Assembly (NCBI GenBank): GCA_038239485.1
Contig: JBBSET010000019.1
Span: forward strand, 1-55,778
Source: DASQEH01 sp038239485
Lineage (GTDB): Bacteria; Actinomycetota; Actinomycetes; Propionibacteriales; Nocardioidaceae
DNA length: 55,778 nucleotides
Direction of reading: 5' to 3'
How positions within the stretch are numbered: position 1 is the first letter of the stretch; every line of letters begins with the position of its first letter. The position numbers and the translations under genes are program-made. The notes under the pieces were generated by a model that was not told the origin of the DNA, did not search any database, and was given only the letters and a program-made list of their open reading frames with translations. Below, in pieces: positions 48,641-55,778 of the stretch.

Positions 48641-49243
48641 TCAGCCGCCGAGCTCAGCCCGGTGTCGCGCAGTGGCTCGGTAGAACTCGCTGGACTCGCC
48701 GCGCCACAAGAAGGCCAGGATGGCAATAGCCAGCAGCAGGTTGAGGAGGGTCAGGATCAACGAGGCCGCGATGGTGGTACCCGACACGATCGCATACAGG
48801 CTCAACACGAGGCTGAGCCCACCGAGCAGGGTGGAAACGGTTCGCGCCCACCGCCTGCCCGCACCGTTCTTCCACGCCATCCACAGCCACAAGCCGATGG
48901 CGATCAGAGCCTCGATGACGGCGAGGATGACGACCGTGTGGAAGAGGGTGTCGAAGTCGTGCGCCGTGTAGGACGTGTGGTTGTCGCGGAGCCCCTGCCG
49001 GACGTGGTCCTTCAGCGATCCGAGGGTCACCAAAGTCACGATCAACGACACACCGCTCAGAACGGCACCGGCCCACATCAGCCGGACGGCGATCTCGATC
49101 GACCGCGGCCGGCGCGGGGCGGGGGCCGCCGGCTCTGCCGCAGCGTAGGAGCCCGGGTGCCCCGGGTACGCTGGCGCGTCCGGGGCACCGAAAGCCGGAA
49201 ACCCGTTGTCCTGCGCGGGCGGGGGCGGCTGATAGTCGCTCAT
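48641..49243 (-). CDS. Proline-rich N-terminus, four-helix membrane protein
   Basis: A 200-residue protein: the first 50 residues are disordered and rich in P, A and Y (SDYQPPPPAQDNGF, PAYPGHPGSYAAA), followed by about four helices (IAVRLMWAGAVLSGVSLIV, TVVILAVIEALIAIGLWLWM, STLLGGLSLVLSLYAIV, ASLILTLLNLLLAIAILAFL). The layout resembles small actinobacterial membrane proteins with DUF4064-like or unknown domains. Function unknown. The ATG at 49243 has GGAAGGGACA before it. Confidence 0.78.
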   Translation of the reverse strand: MSDYQPPPPAQDNGFPAFGAPDAPAYPGHPGSYAAAEPAAPAPRRPRSIEIAVRLMWAGAVLSGVSLIVTLVTLGSLKDHVRQGLRDNHTSYTAHDFDTLFHTVVILAVIEALIAIGLWLWMAWKNGAGRRWARTVSTLLGGLSLVLSLYAIVSGTTIAASLILTLLNLLLAIAILAFLWRGESSEFYRATARHRAELGG

Positions 49244-49338
49244 AGCTGTCCCTTCCTCGGCTGGACAGAGAGTACCGGCCGCCGGGGGCCGACCCTGGGC
49301 CACTGACGGCGCGGCGCCAGCTTCACCGGGTGGGTGCT

Positions 49339-49941
49339 TCACGCCGGGCGACGGGCCCCTTGGTAGCGCAGCCCGTCGAGCGCGAGCCCGAGTACGCGGT
49401 CGATCTGCCCCGGGTCGGAGAAGTGGATCATGGTGATCCCGCTGATCAGCCGCATCACGTCGTCGAAGCTGGTGTCGGTCCTGGCGGCGCCGACGCGCTG
49501 GGCTCGTTCGAGCAGCGGCCCGCCCGCCCCGTAGATCGCGGCGCGCCCGCTGCGGAAGAGCTCGGAGTCGCGGCCGATGGACGCGATCAGCTCCTCGGCG
49601 ACGGCCCGCTTCGTGTTGATGTAGCAGACGAACTGATGGAGCCACGTGACGAGCGCCTCCCACGCCGGGAGGTCGGCGACGTCGTGGGCGGACCGGCACA
49701 GCGCCTCGACCTCGGTGGCATACACACTCTGGAAGAGGTCCTGCCGCGTCGGAAAATGCCGGTACAACGTGCCGATGCCGACCTGGGCCCGGCGGGCGAT
49801 GTCTTCCAGCGACGCGGCGGCCCCTTCGGAGGCGAAGGCCTCGCGTGCTGCCTCGACGAGCTTCTCGTAGTTGCGCCGAGCGTCAGCACGCTGAGGTCGC
49901 CCGGACAGGACCTCGGGAACGCGCGGCGCGGCGGTGGTCAA
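49339..49941 (-). CDS. TetR-family transcriptional regulator
   Basis: A 200-residue regulator. The N-terminal helix-turn-helix reads ASLEDIARRAQVGIGTLYRHF, and PTRQDLFQSVYATEVEAL follows. The C-terminal ligand domain is of the common SbtR/TetR_C type. The only start that keeps the domain is a TTG at 49941. It is divergent from the MFS gene, with two identical-design palindromes between them, so it probably represses that exporter. Confidence 0.9.
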   Translation of the reverse strand: MTTAAPRVPEVLSGRPQRADARRNYEKLVEAAREAFASEGAAASLEDIARRAQVGIGTLYRHFPTRQDLFQSVYATEVEALCRSAHDVADLPAWEALVTWLHQFVCYINTKRAVAEELIASIGRDSELFRSGRAAIYGAGGPLLERAQRVGAARTDTSFDDVMRLISGITMIHFSDPGQIDRVLGLALDGLRYQGARRPA

Positions 49942-49978
49942 GGCGGTGCCTACTTCGAATAGTGACCCGCCGACGGAG

Positions 49979-50018
49979 CGGAGGGAGACCTCCGTATACT
50001 ATCAGGAGGGCTGCCTCC
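49979..50018. promoter_or_regulatory. Twin palindromic operator between TetR and MFS genes
   Basis: Two copies of GGAGG-N4-CCTCC occur: 49980-49993 (arms extended to CGGAGG/CCTCCG at 49979-49994) and 50005-50018, with centres 25 bases apart. TATACT at 49995-50000 lies between them and is a good -10 for the MFS promoter. Binding of a TetR dimer to each would cover the promoter. Confidence 0.65.
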
Positions 50019-50083
50019 ACTTTAGCAGCAATCCCTGTCCGCAGGCCGTCACGCTGCACCGCTCTGAAAGGTCTCCGCTCCCG

Positions 50084-51868
50084 ATGGCGCAGTCCACCAC
50101 CCCAGACCAGCCTTCCGCGAGGTTCCGGGTCCAACCGCAGGACCCGCGCTACAAATGGGTCACCCTGTCGAACACCACCCTCGGCATGCTGATGGCCACC
50201 ATCAACTCTTCCATCGTGATCATTTCGCTGCCGGCGATCTTCCGAGGCATCAAGCTCGACCCGTTGGGGCCGGGCAATGTGAGCTACCTGCTGTGGATGC
50301 TGATGGGCTTCCTCGTCGTGACAGCGGTCCTCGTGGTGTCCCTCGGACGGCTCGGGGACATCTACGGTCGGGTCAGGATCTACACGACGGGATTCGTGGT
50401 GTTCACGGTCGGCTCCGTCGCGCTGGCGGTCGACCCGCTGACCGGCGGCTCCGGAGCGATGTGGCTGATCCTGTGGCGACTCGTGCAAGGCATCGGGGCG
50501 GCGATGATCTTCGCGAACTCGACCGCGATCCTCACCGACGCCTTTCCCGCCGAGCGACGCGGCCTGGCGCTGGGCATCAACCAGGTGGCGGCCATAGCCG
50601 GCTCGTTCATCGGCCTGATGGTCGGCGGACTGCTGGCTCCTGTCGACTGGCGGCTGATCTTCTACGTCTCGGTGCCGTTCGGAGTCCTGGGAAGCGTCTG
50701 GTCGTACCTCAGCCTGCACGACACGAGCGTGCGGACGGCCTCGCGCGTCGACTGGTGGGGCAACGTCCTCTTCGCCACCGGGCTCACGGCAGTGCTGGCA
50801 GCGATCACCTATGGCATCCAGCCGTACGGCGGCCACAACATGGGCTGGACGAACCCATGGGTGCTGACCGGGCTGCTCAGCGGCGCGGCCCTGCTGGCCG
50901 CCTTCTGCGTGGTCGAGACGCGGATCGCCGACCCGATGTTCGACATGGGGCTGTTCAGGATCAAGTCGTTCAGTGCCGGCAACCTGGCCGGCCTGCTCGC
51001 GTCGATCAGCCGCGGCGGGCTGCAGTTCATGCTCATCATCTGGCTGCAGGGAATCTGGCTACCGCTCCACGGGTACTCGTTCGAGCAGACACCACTATGG
51101 GCGGGCATCTTCCTGCTGCCGCTGACGGTGTCGTTCCTGGTGGCGGGGCCGCTGTCGGGGTTCTACTCCGACCGTTTCGGTGCTCGGGCGTTCGCCACCG
51201 GAGGCCTCGTCCTGGTTGCCCTCAGCTTCGCCGGCCTGCTCCTTCTCCCGACCAACTTCAGCTACTGGTGGTTCGCAGCCATGCTCGTGGTCAACGGCAT
51301 CGGCTCGGGCCTGTTCTCCTCGCCCAACACCACCGCGATCATGAACAGCGTGCCGGCCAACAGGCGCGGGGCGGCCGCGGGTATGACCGGAACCTTCTTC
51401 AACGCCGGTAGCTCGTTGTCCATCGGGATCTTCTTCACGATGATGATCATCGGTCTCTCCCAGCAACTGCCGACGACTCTGACGAACGGACTCCGGGCAC
51501 ACGGGATCGCGCCGGCGGCCGCGTCGGCCATCGGCCACCAGCCACCGGTCGGCAGCCTGTTCGCGGCGTTCCTGGGCTCGAACCCCATCGCGACCCTGAT
51601 CCACGGTCTGCCTCCGGCCGCCACCAGGGGCGCGGACACCACCACCTTGACCAGCACGCACTTCTTCCCCCAGCTGATCAGCCAGCCCTTCCACCACGGA
51701 CTCGTGATCGTGTTCGGTGTGGCCATCGTGATGAGCCTGATCGGCGCTGTGGCGTCGTTGTTCCGCGGAGAGCGGTACGTGCACGACGACGAGGCGGTGG
51801 CCGGTGGGTCGTCGAGCATGCGGGATCTCGCGGCCCCGGTTGCCGAGGGGGCGGGTGTCCAGGCCTAG
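50084..51868 (+). CDS. MFS drug exporter, DHA2 family (14 helices)
   Basis: A 594-residue transporter with about 14 helices. Helix 1 holds LGMLMATINSSIVIISLP, the DHA2 signature; motif A is GRLGDIYGRVRIYT; the helix 4-5 motif WRLVQGIGAAMIFANS and motif C-like AAIAGSFIGLMVGGLLAP follow. A long external loop with GADTTTLTSTHFFPQ precedes the last helix. It ends in an acidic tail. DHA2 proteins export drugs, dyes or lipids by proton antiport. The ATG at 50084 has GAAAGG 15 bases before it, which is somewhat far. Control by the TetR protein is likely. Confidence 0.92.
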   Translation: MAQSTTPDQPSARFRVQPQDPRYKWVTLSNTTLGMLMATINSSIVIISLPAIFRGIKLDPLGPGNVSYLLWMLMGFLVVTAVLVVSLGRLGDIYGRVRIYTTGFVVFTVGSVALAVDPLTGGSGAMWLILWRLVQGIGAAMIFANSTAILTDAFPAERRGLALGINQVAAIAGSFIGLMVGGLLAPVDWRLIFYVSVPFGVLGSVWSYLSLHDTSVRTASRVDWWGNVLFATGLTAVLAAITYGIQPYGGHNMGWTNPWVLTGLLSGAALLAAFCVVETRIADPMFDMGLFRIKSFSAGNLAGLLASISRGGLQFMLIIWLQGIWLPLHGYSFEQTPLWAGIFLLPLTVSFLVAGPLSGFYSDRFGARAFATGGLVLVALSFAGLLLLPTNFSYWWFAAMLVVNGIGSGLFSSPNTTAIMNSVPANRRGAAAGMTGTFFNAGSSLSIGIFFTMMIIGLSQQLPTTLTNGLRAHGIAPAAASAIGHQPPVGSLFAAFLGSNPIATLIHGLPPAATRGADTTTLTSTHFFPQLISQPFHHGLVIVFGVAIVMSLIGAVASLFRGERYVHDDEAVAGGSSSMRDLAAPVAEGAGVQA

Positions 51869-51895
51869 TGTGCCGGGCCACCTCCGGCTGACGGA

Positions 51896-52504
51896 CTAGT
51901 CGGCGTCGACGTCGGCGCCGAGCTGGACGGTCAGGGCAACCGCCCCGGCGACGTCGAGCCGGGTTCGTCGAAGCCGCACGTCCAGCAGGTCCACGTCGGA
52001 CAGGTCGACCCCGCGCAGGTCGGTGTCCTCGAGCGTGGCGGCTCTCAGGCTGCCTCGGCTGAGGTCGCACCGTCGCAGGTCGCTGCGTGACAGGTCCGCC
52101 TCCGACAGGTCCGCCTCCGTCAGCTGAAGGTCGAGGAGCTCCAGACCAGAGAGGTTCGCGCCTCGCATCACCACCCCGCTCCACTGGCCGCCGGTGACGG
52201 TCAGGGGCCGCAGCGTGCACTCGGCGAAGACTGACCCGCTGAGCTTGCACCCGTCGAGGGTCGCACCGAAGAAGGAGGTACGCCGGAACGTACAGGCGAC
52301 GAAGGCCGAGGTCGTGTGGACCGACATGTTGAAGCGGCAGTTGCTGAAGGTGCAGCTCTCGAACGAGGCGGACCTGCTGATGGCCTCGGTCAGGTCGACA
52401 CGCGTGAAGACGCAGCGCCGATAGGTCCCACTGGAGAGGTCGCGGGCATACCAGTCGAGGTCGTCGAACCTCTCGTCCTCATGAGCCAGGGTCTCGGATG
52501 GCAT
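51896..52504 (-). CDS. Pentapeptide-repeat protein
   Basis: A 202-residue protein in which residues about 25-190 follow the A(D/N)LxX rhythm, e.g. SFESCTFSNCRFNMS, ADLSEADLSRSDLRRCDLSR and TLEDTDLRGVDLSDVDL. These fold into a right-handed beta-helix. Some relatives (Qnr, McbG, MfpA) mimic DNA and protect gyrase from quinolones. There is a gap in the repeat at LRPLTVTGGQWSG, as in the Qnr type, but the family is broad so no resistance is claimed. It converges with the MFS gene. Confidence 0.88.
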   Translation of the reverse strand: MPSETLAHEDERFDDLDWYARDLSSGTYRRCVFTRVDLTEAISRSASFESCTFSNCRFNMSVHTTSAFVACTFRRTSFFGATLDGCKLSGSVFAECTLRPLTVTGGQWSGVVMRGANLSGLELLDLQLTEADLSEADLSRSDLRRCDLSRGSLRAATLEDTDLRGVDLSDVDLLDVRLRRTRLDVAGAVALTVQLGADVDAD

Positions 52505-52616
52505 CTCGCCATCATCCCAGCGTCGGCGTCGTCACGCTGGCGGTGACGTCATCTCAGCGGGAGTCTCCCGCCGGCCCAGTGTCGCTGTCCATCGATACCC
52601 CGACGGGGTCGTTCCG

Positions 52617-52769
52617 CTACTGAGCGGTCGGCTCCTCGTCCTCCAGGTCCCCACCGACGAAGCGTGCCGAGTCGGGGACCGAGATGCCTTCAGGGCTCTG
52701 CTGGGCGTGCGCGACCTCGTTGGCAGGCTCGGCCTCTTCCGCAGATGTCTCGTCAGGAGTCGTCGTCAT
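52617..52769 (-). CDS. Small acidic protein, 50 residues
   Basis: The frame MTTTPDETSAEEAEPANEVA to the end DLEDEEPTAQ codes a 50-residue highly acidic, cysteine-free, disordered protein. Its start codon sits in a perfect palindrome (52765-52782). I do not know a family. Codon use is normal for the window (third positions are mostly G/C), which supports coding. It is not close to any operon; the carbonic anhydrase gene lies 39 bases upstream on the same strand. Confidence 0.55.
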   Translation of the reverse strand: MTTTPDETSAEEAEPANEVAHAQQSPEGISVPDSARFVGGDLEDEEPTAQ

Positions 52770-52782
52770 ACCGCAGTATGAC
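52765..52782. promoter_or_regulatory. Perfect palindrome over the start of the small acidic gene
   Basis: GTCATAC, CGCA, GTATGAC has 7-bp arms and includes the ATG of the 50-residue gene. It could be an operator or an RNA hairpin hiding the start. Confidence 0.45.
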
Positions 52783-52808
52783 GCTGTTGCCTCAGGTCCG
52801 CGCCTGGA

Positions 52809-53330
52809 TCACGTGAGGCGCTCGAGCAGGCCGCTGTCGACGTCGTAGACGGCGCCGCCGACGGCCACGTCGTCGGGCAGGTACGGCGAGGATCTGATCC
52901 GCTGCAGGTCTTGGCCCAGGGCGACCACCACGTCGGGCGCCGGACGCAGCTCCAGGCTGCGGGTGTCGACCCCGGACGCGGTGTAGATGGCCTGGTGGAC
53001 ATGGGCTTCGTCCTCGGCCGTCATCCGGCACTTCAGATGAGGAACGACAAGGATGCGGCGCACTCCGAGCAGGTGGACCGCAAGCACCAGGGTACGCAGC
53101 ACGTCGTCGGTCACCCGGGCGCCGGCGTTGCGCACGATCTTGGCGTCACCTGGCTGCAGGCCGAGCATCTGCAACGGCTCGATGCGCGAGTCCATGCAGG
53201 TCACGACCGCGAGGCCGCGCGCGGCGACCGGCTCCAACCCGGCCAGCCCGAACTGCCGGGCGTAGGCCGCGTTCGCCTCGAGCTCCACGCGGAACGGGTC
53301 GTCGAACCTGCTGTCACCGGATGTCGTCAC
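52809..53330 (-). CDS. Beta-class carbonic anhydrase
   Basis: A 173-residue zinc enzyme. Zinc ligands are C45 (VVTCMDSRI), H98 and C101 (VVPHLKCRM), and the D47/R49 dyad is present. The protein is at the short end of the family and fits the small group similar to mycobacterial Rv1284. It interconverts CO2 and bicarbonate. The ATG is preceded by CGGTGACGACATC with no strong ribosome site. Confidence 0.92.
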   Translation of the reverse strand: MTTSGDSRFDDPFRVELEANAAYARQFGLAGLEPVAARGLAVVTCMDSRIEPLQMLGLQPGDAKIVRNAGARVTDDVLRTLVLAVHLLGVRRILVVPHLKCRMTAEDEAHVHQAIYTASGVDTRSLELRPAPDVVVALGQDLQRIRSSPYLPDDVAVGGAVYDVDSGLLERLT

Positions 53331-53477
53331 AGCGGATCAGCGTAGCGGCTCAGGAAAGAGCGGAGCGGGCGCTGCGACGGCGTGCCACCGTGACGACGTC
53401 GTCGATATCGACGTTCAGCATCCGCTGTAGCGACTCGGGTCTGCACCGAGCACCTCATGCCCTGACCGACCCAGCCT

Positions 53478-54722
53478 TCAGGCCCGCTTCCGGCTCTCCG
53501 GCGATACCGTCGAGGGCCGGGTCTGAGGCAACCGGTCCAGCGTCGGCACCAGATCCAGAAGGTAGCGCGTGAGGCCGAGCCGCTGACGCAACCGGCTGCG
53601 GAGGCCGGGGGAGTCAGGCGCACCCAGCTCCTCCAGCGGGAGGGCGGAGAAGAGACTGCGGACGAGCAGCGACGAGACGAACCCCGCTCGCACCTGTGCG
53701 GGCGTCGCCTCGAACCCGGTCGACAGCAGGCCGTCGGTGTACGCCGGCAGGATCGCGTCGGCCACGGCAGCCAGGTCCGATGCCGGCATCAGGCCGGGAT
53801 GCACGAGCCCGATGAGGAGCTGGCCGACGTCGAACCCGACGCAGTGCGGCGAGTTGAAGCCCCAGTCGATGACGACGAACGTCTCGGGATCCGACCGGGG
53901 AACGAGCAGGTTCTGCGGGCTCGCGTCGCCGTGCACGAGGGTCTGGGGCAGCGTCTCCATCAGGGCCAGCCATCCGTCGAGCCGGTCCGCCGCGTCGAGC
54001 AGCCCCGACCGCATGCTCGCCTCGCCCGCGACCGACAGCTCCGCGACGAGGGCCGGGTGGCTCCAGCAGTCGTCCCGCGAGAGCAGCGGGAGGAGTCCGT
54101 GGAGCAACCGGCCGGAGACGTACTCCTGCATGGAGGCATTCGGCGTGCTGGCGTGCACGGGGTCGCCGAGCGCGCTGTCGCTGCCGAGAGGGCGCCGCCC
54201 CGCGATGGTTCCGAGCAGACGAGCGGCGCGGGCGAAGCGGTCGATGGTCCAGGGCTCGTCGGTGACGTCGACGTCCTCGAGCCAGAGAGCTGCGTGATCG
54301 GCGTCGATCTCCACCAGCTCGTAGAGCTCGGGCTTGCGCATCCCCGCCGGCAGTACGCGAGCCAGCGGCGCCGACAGCTGGGCCTCGATCTCGATCCGCC
54401 ACGGGAACTCATCGATCCAGCGCTGCCGCAGATGATCGGGGATCACGTGCAGCAGTGGCCATACCCGCGCACTTTGCAGCTGCTTGACGAAGACGGACCA
54501 GTCCCGAACCACGCCGAGCTCATCGGCCGCGGTCCCGCGGCAGCGCAGTAGCGCGCCGGTGGCGATAGAGCCGATCGGATAGTCGACCACGTCGACCTGG
54601 ACGGATCTCAGGTCGACGCTCGAGCATCCGAGTGCTCTGGCGACCACTCGGGACAGGTGCTCTGCCGTGATGTGTGCGGGTCCGAGGGTGGTCGGTACAT
54701 CGGCGATGGTGGTTGGCGGCAT
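53478..54722 (-). CDS. Aminoglycoside phosphotransferase/choline-kinase-like (APH) protein
   Basis: A 414-residue kinase-fold protein. The catalytic loop is TLVHGDASPQNLLVP (HGD-x-x-x-x-N) and the DFG-equivalent is FVVIDWGFNSPH. The N-terminal lobe includes WSVFVKQLQSARVWPLL with the ATP lysine. Relatives phosphorylate aminoglycosides, choline, homoserine or sugars; actinobacterial copies of this type are often near MarR regulators and their substrates are unknown. The ATG at 54722 has AGGGGGACC before it. It is divergent from the MarR gene. Confidence 0.85.
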   Translation of the reverse strand: MPPTTIADVPTTLGPAHITAEHLSRVVARALGCSSVDLRSVQVDVVDYPIGSIATGALLRCRGTAADELGVVRDWSVFVKQLQSARVWPLLHVIPDHLRQRWIDEFPWRIEIEAQLSAPLARVLPAGMRKPELYELVEIDADHAALWLEDVDVTDEPWTIDRFARAARLLGTIAGRRPLGSDSALGDPVHASTPNASMQEYVSGRLLHGLLPLLSRDDCWSHPALVAELSVAGEASMRSGLLDAADRLDGWLALMETLPQTLVHGDASPQNLLVPRSDPETFVVIDWGFNSPHCVGFDVGQLLIGLVHPGLMPASDLAAVADAILPAYTDGLLSTGFEATPAQVRAGFVSSLLVRSLFSALPLEELGAPDSPGLRSRLRQRLGLTRYLLDLVPTLDRLPQTRPSTVSPESRKRA

Positions 54723-54768
54723 CGGTCCCCCTGCGATGGTGCGGGCGACTATTCTTCCGCCCGGATGG

Positions 54769-54807
54769 TAAGGCTGCTTTCCTATCTAGGATAGTAAGGT
54801 AACCTTA
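54769..54807. promoter_or_regulatory. Two inverted-repeat boxes between the APH and MarR genes
   Basis: TAAGGT-A-ACCTTA at 54795-54807 is a perfect palindrome that ends on the A of the MarR start codon and contains its only ribosome-site-like AAGG. TAAGGC-T-GCTTTC at 54769-54781 is a degenerate copy with centres 26 bases apart. CTATC-TAG-GATAG at 54782-54794 fills the space. The set looks like an operator for the MarR protein. An iron box of DtxR type is the alternative. Confidence 0.6.
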
Positions 54808-55310
54808 TGACTGTGGTCAAGCCCATCAGCCGTGGCTCGCTCGACGAGTTCGAGCCCAAGCACATGGGCTATCTGGTCGATCGGGTTCGCAAGCACATGC
54901 GGCGCGACCTCGGGGCCGTGAGCCGCGATGTCGGCGGCATCCAGCGCTTCGCTCCGTTGACCCCGTCGTACCTGCGGCTGCTGAGCCTGGTCCCTGCCGG
55001 GGGCGCGCGCATCACGGACCTCGCCGGTCTCGCCGAGATGACCAAGCAGGCGCTCGGCCAGTTCGTCGACGTCCTCCAGGAGAACGGCTACGTCGACAGC
55101 GCCGGCCACCCGGGCGACAGGCGGGTCAGGGTCGTCACGAGGACGGCTCGAGGTGATGAGGCGGTTGCCGTCACGAACGAGATCTACCGGAGACTGCATA
55201 TCCGCTGGCGCGACGAGGTCGGAGCAGCGGACTGGGACGTCTTCATCGCCGTGATGACGAGGCTGGCCGTGGGTTGGGACACCGGGGCGGACGACGGTGG
55301 TGAAGCCTGA
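54807..55310 (+). CDS. MarR-family transcriptional regulator
   Basis: A 167-residue winged-helix protein: ARITDLAGLAEMTKQALGQFV is the recognition region, NGYVDSAGHPGDRRVRVVTRT the wing. The N- and C-terminal helices form the dimer. It begins at ATG 54807 inside its presumed operator, so it would repress itself. It is divergent from the APH-like gene. The ligand is unknown. Confidence 0.9.
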   Translation: MTVVKPISRGSLDEFEPKHMGYLVDRVRKHMRRDLGAVSRDVGGIQRFAPLTPSYLRLLSLVPAGGARITDLAGLAEMTKQALGQFVDVLQENGYVDSAGHPGDRRVRVVTRTARGDEAVAVTNEIYRRLHIRWRDEVGAADWDVFIAVMTRLAVGWDTGADDGGEA

Positions 55311-55315
55311 GCCCC

Positions 55316-55335
55316 GGCCGGCTCATCAGCCGGCC
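55316..55335. terminator. Stem-loop between the convergent MarR and fumarylacetoacetase genes
   Basis: GGCCGGCT, CATC, AGCCGGCC is a perfect 8-bp stem with a 4-base loop. It begins 6 bases after the MarR stop and contains the stop of the fumarylacetoacetase gene on the other strand. It can work in both directions. No T-run. Confidence 0.6.
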
Positions 55336-55778
55336 GCGACGACCCGCCCGCTCACCTCACCCAGCACCACCCGCTGCCCGTCGCGCCCCGGCGCCCAACC
55401 GGTCATCGTCACAAGGTCGCCGTCGGCGAGGAAGCCCTGCGGCGCGTCGCCGCCGAGGTCCAACGGACGAGCACCGTTCCACGTGAGCTCGAGCAGGCTG
55501 CCCAGGCTGTCCTGGTCGGGGCCGCTCACCGTGCCCGACGCGAAGATGTCGCCCACGCGCAGACTTGCCCCGTTGACCGTCAGGTGTGCCAGCAGCTGTG
55601 CCGGTGACCAGTACATGTCGCGAAAGCGTGGCGACGAGACCACATGCCCATTGATCGTGACGGTCAGGTTGAGGTCGAGGCCGAAGAGCTCAGAGGGCGT
55701 TCCGTCCAGGTAGGGCAGCACGGTGGGCTGTTGCGGACCGACGGGTAGCTCGGCGGCCGCCAGCGCCCCCAACGGCAC
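55326..55778 (-). CDS. Fumarylacetoacetase, C-terminal part (cut by window edge)
   Basis: 150 residues are visible; the N-terminal part is outside. It has the FAH C-terminal blocks: LDLNLTVTINGHVVSSPRF, DMYWSPAQLLAHLTVNGASL, GDIFASGTVSGPDQDSLGSL and the glycine-rich end FLADGDLVTMTGWAPG. FAH cleaves 4-fumarylacetoacetate to fumarate and acetoacetate at the end of tyrosine degradation; a homogentisate dioxygenase is expected next to it outside the window. It converges on the MarR gene. Confidence 0.9.
   Translation of the reverse strand: MPLGALAAAELPVGPQQPTVLPYLDGTPSELFGLDLNLTVTINGHVVSSPRFRDMYWSPAQLLAHLTVNGASLRVGDIFASGTVSGPDQDSLGSLLELTWNGARPLDLGGDAPQGFLADGDLVTMTGWAPGRDGQRVVLGEVSGRVVAAG

Noticed and set aside
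51896..52504. Qnr-type quinolone resistance protein
   Set aside because: Pentapeptide repeats are present, but the Qnr loops and conserved residues cannot be confirmed by eye, so only the general family is stated.
1..55778. CRISPR arrays, tRNA or rRNA genes, phage structural genes
   Set aside because: I saw no regularly spaced repeats, cloverleaf-like segments, ribosomal RNA sequence or phage proteins in either strand.

Overview
The window is high-GC DNA with dense gene packing, GTG and TTG starts, and many 1- or 4-base stop/start overlaps (ATGA, GTGA, TGATG). Its gene families are typical of Actinobacteria: MMPL transporters, PadR-HAAS pairs, a DinB protein of mycothiol type, LapA, twin-arginine lipoproteins and a TreT-like glycosyltransferase. 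The best guess is a soil or aquatic actinomycete such as a Nocardioides relative. There is no rRNA, tRNA or other taxonomic marker, so the genus is an inference.

Left end (1-13.7 kb): a cut-off IS630 transposase next to a truncated VanZ gene; an MMPL exporter divergent from a two-gene signalling unit (receiver fused to a thioredoxin-reductase-like flavoprotein, plus a cyclic-nucleotide-domain histidine kinase), with a DosR-like palindrome between them; a patch of gene remnants (DUF302, AraC, later DUF305 and a collapsed ABC transporter); a TreT-like glycosyltransferase; a slipin; small membrane proteins.

Metabolic block (13.9-23.7 kb): two exported PF04185 phosphoesterases in one operon, bleomycin hydrolase, a DinB protein, a fungal-type GH15 glucoamylase, an aldo/keto reductase and a second MMPL protein.

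Envelope regulon (23.7-30.4 kb): UppP, an OmpR/PhoB two-component system, and a four-gene operon of DedA, MGDG-synthase-like glycosyltransferase, polysaccharide deacetylase and PAP2 phosphatase. Three promoters here (uppP, the two-component genes, the DedA operon) share the same layout: an 11-bp-spaced direct repeat followed after 9 bp by a TA-starting -10 element. This suggests one regulon for undecaprenyl-phosphate recycling and envelope homeostasis.

Carnitine island (30.4-43.5 kb): a thioesterase, an L-carnitine-dehydrogenase-like enzyme and a beta-keto-acid cleavage enzyme match the cdhB-cdhA-cdhC route from carnitine to glycine betaine. Upstream lie an IclR regulator and a NylB-like serine hydrolase. 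Divergent from these are a complete peptide-type ABC importer, a large sulfatase and a SIMPL protein. The combination suggests uptake and trimming of a conjugated carnitine-like substrate.

Right end (43.6-55.8 kb): accessory genes including a YkvA protein, an aldo/keto reductase, a PadR-HAAS pair, a methyltransferase, a twin-arginine lipoprotein serpin, a TetR-MFS pair with twin palindromic operators, a pentapeptide-repeat protein, a 50-residue acidic protein, a beta-carbonic anhydrase, a kinase-like protein divergent from a MarR regulator, and the C-terminal part of a fumarylacetoacetase. I saw no CRISPR array, phage genes or RNA genes.
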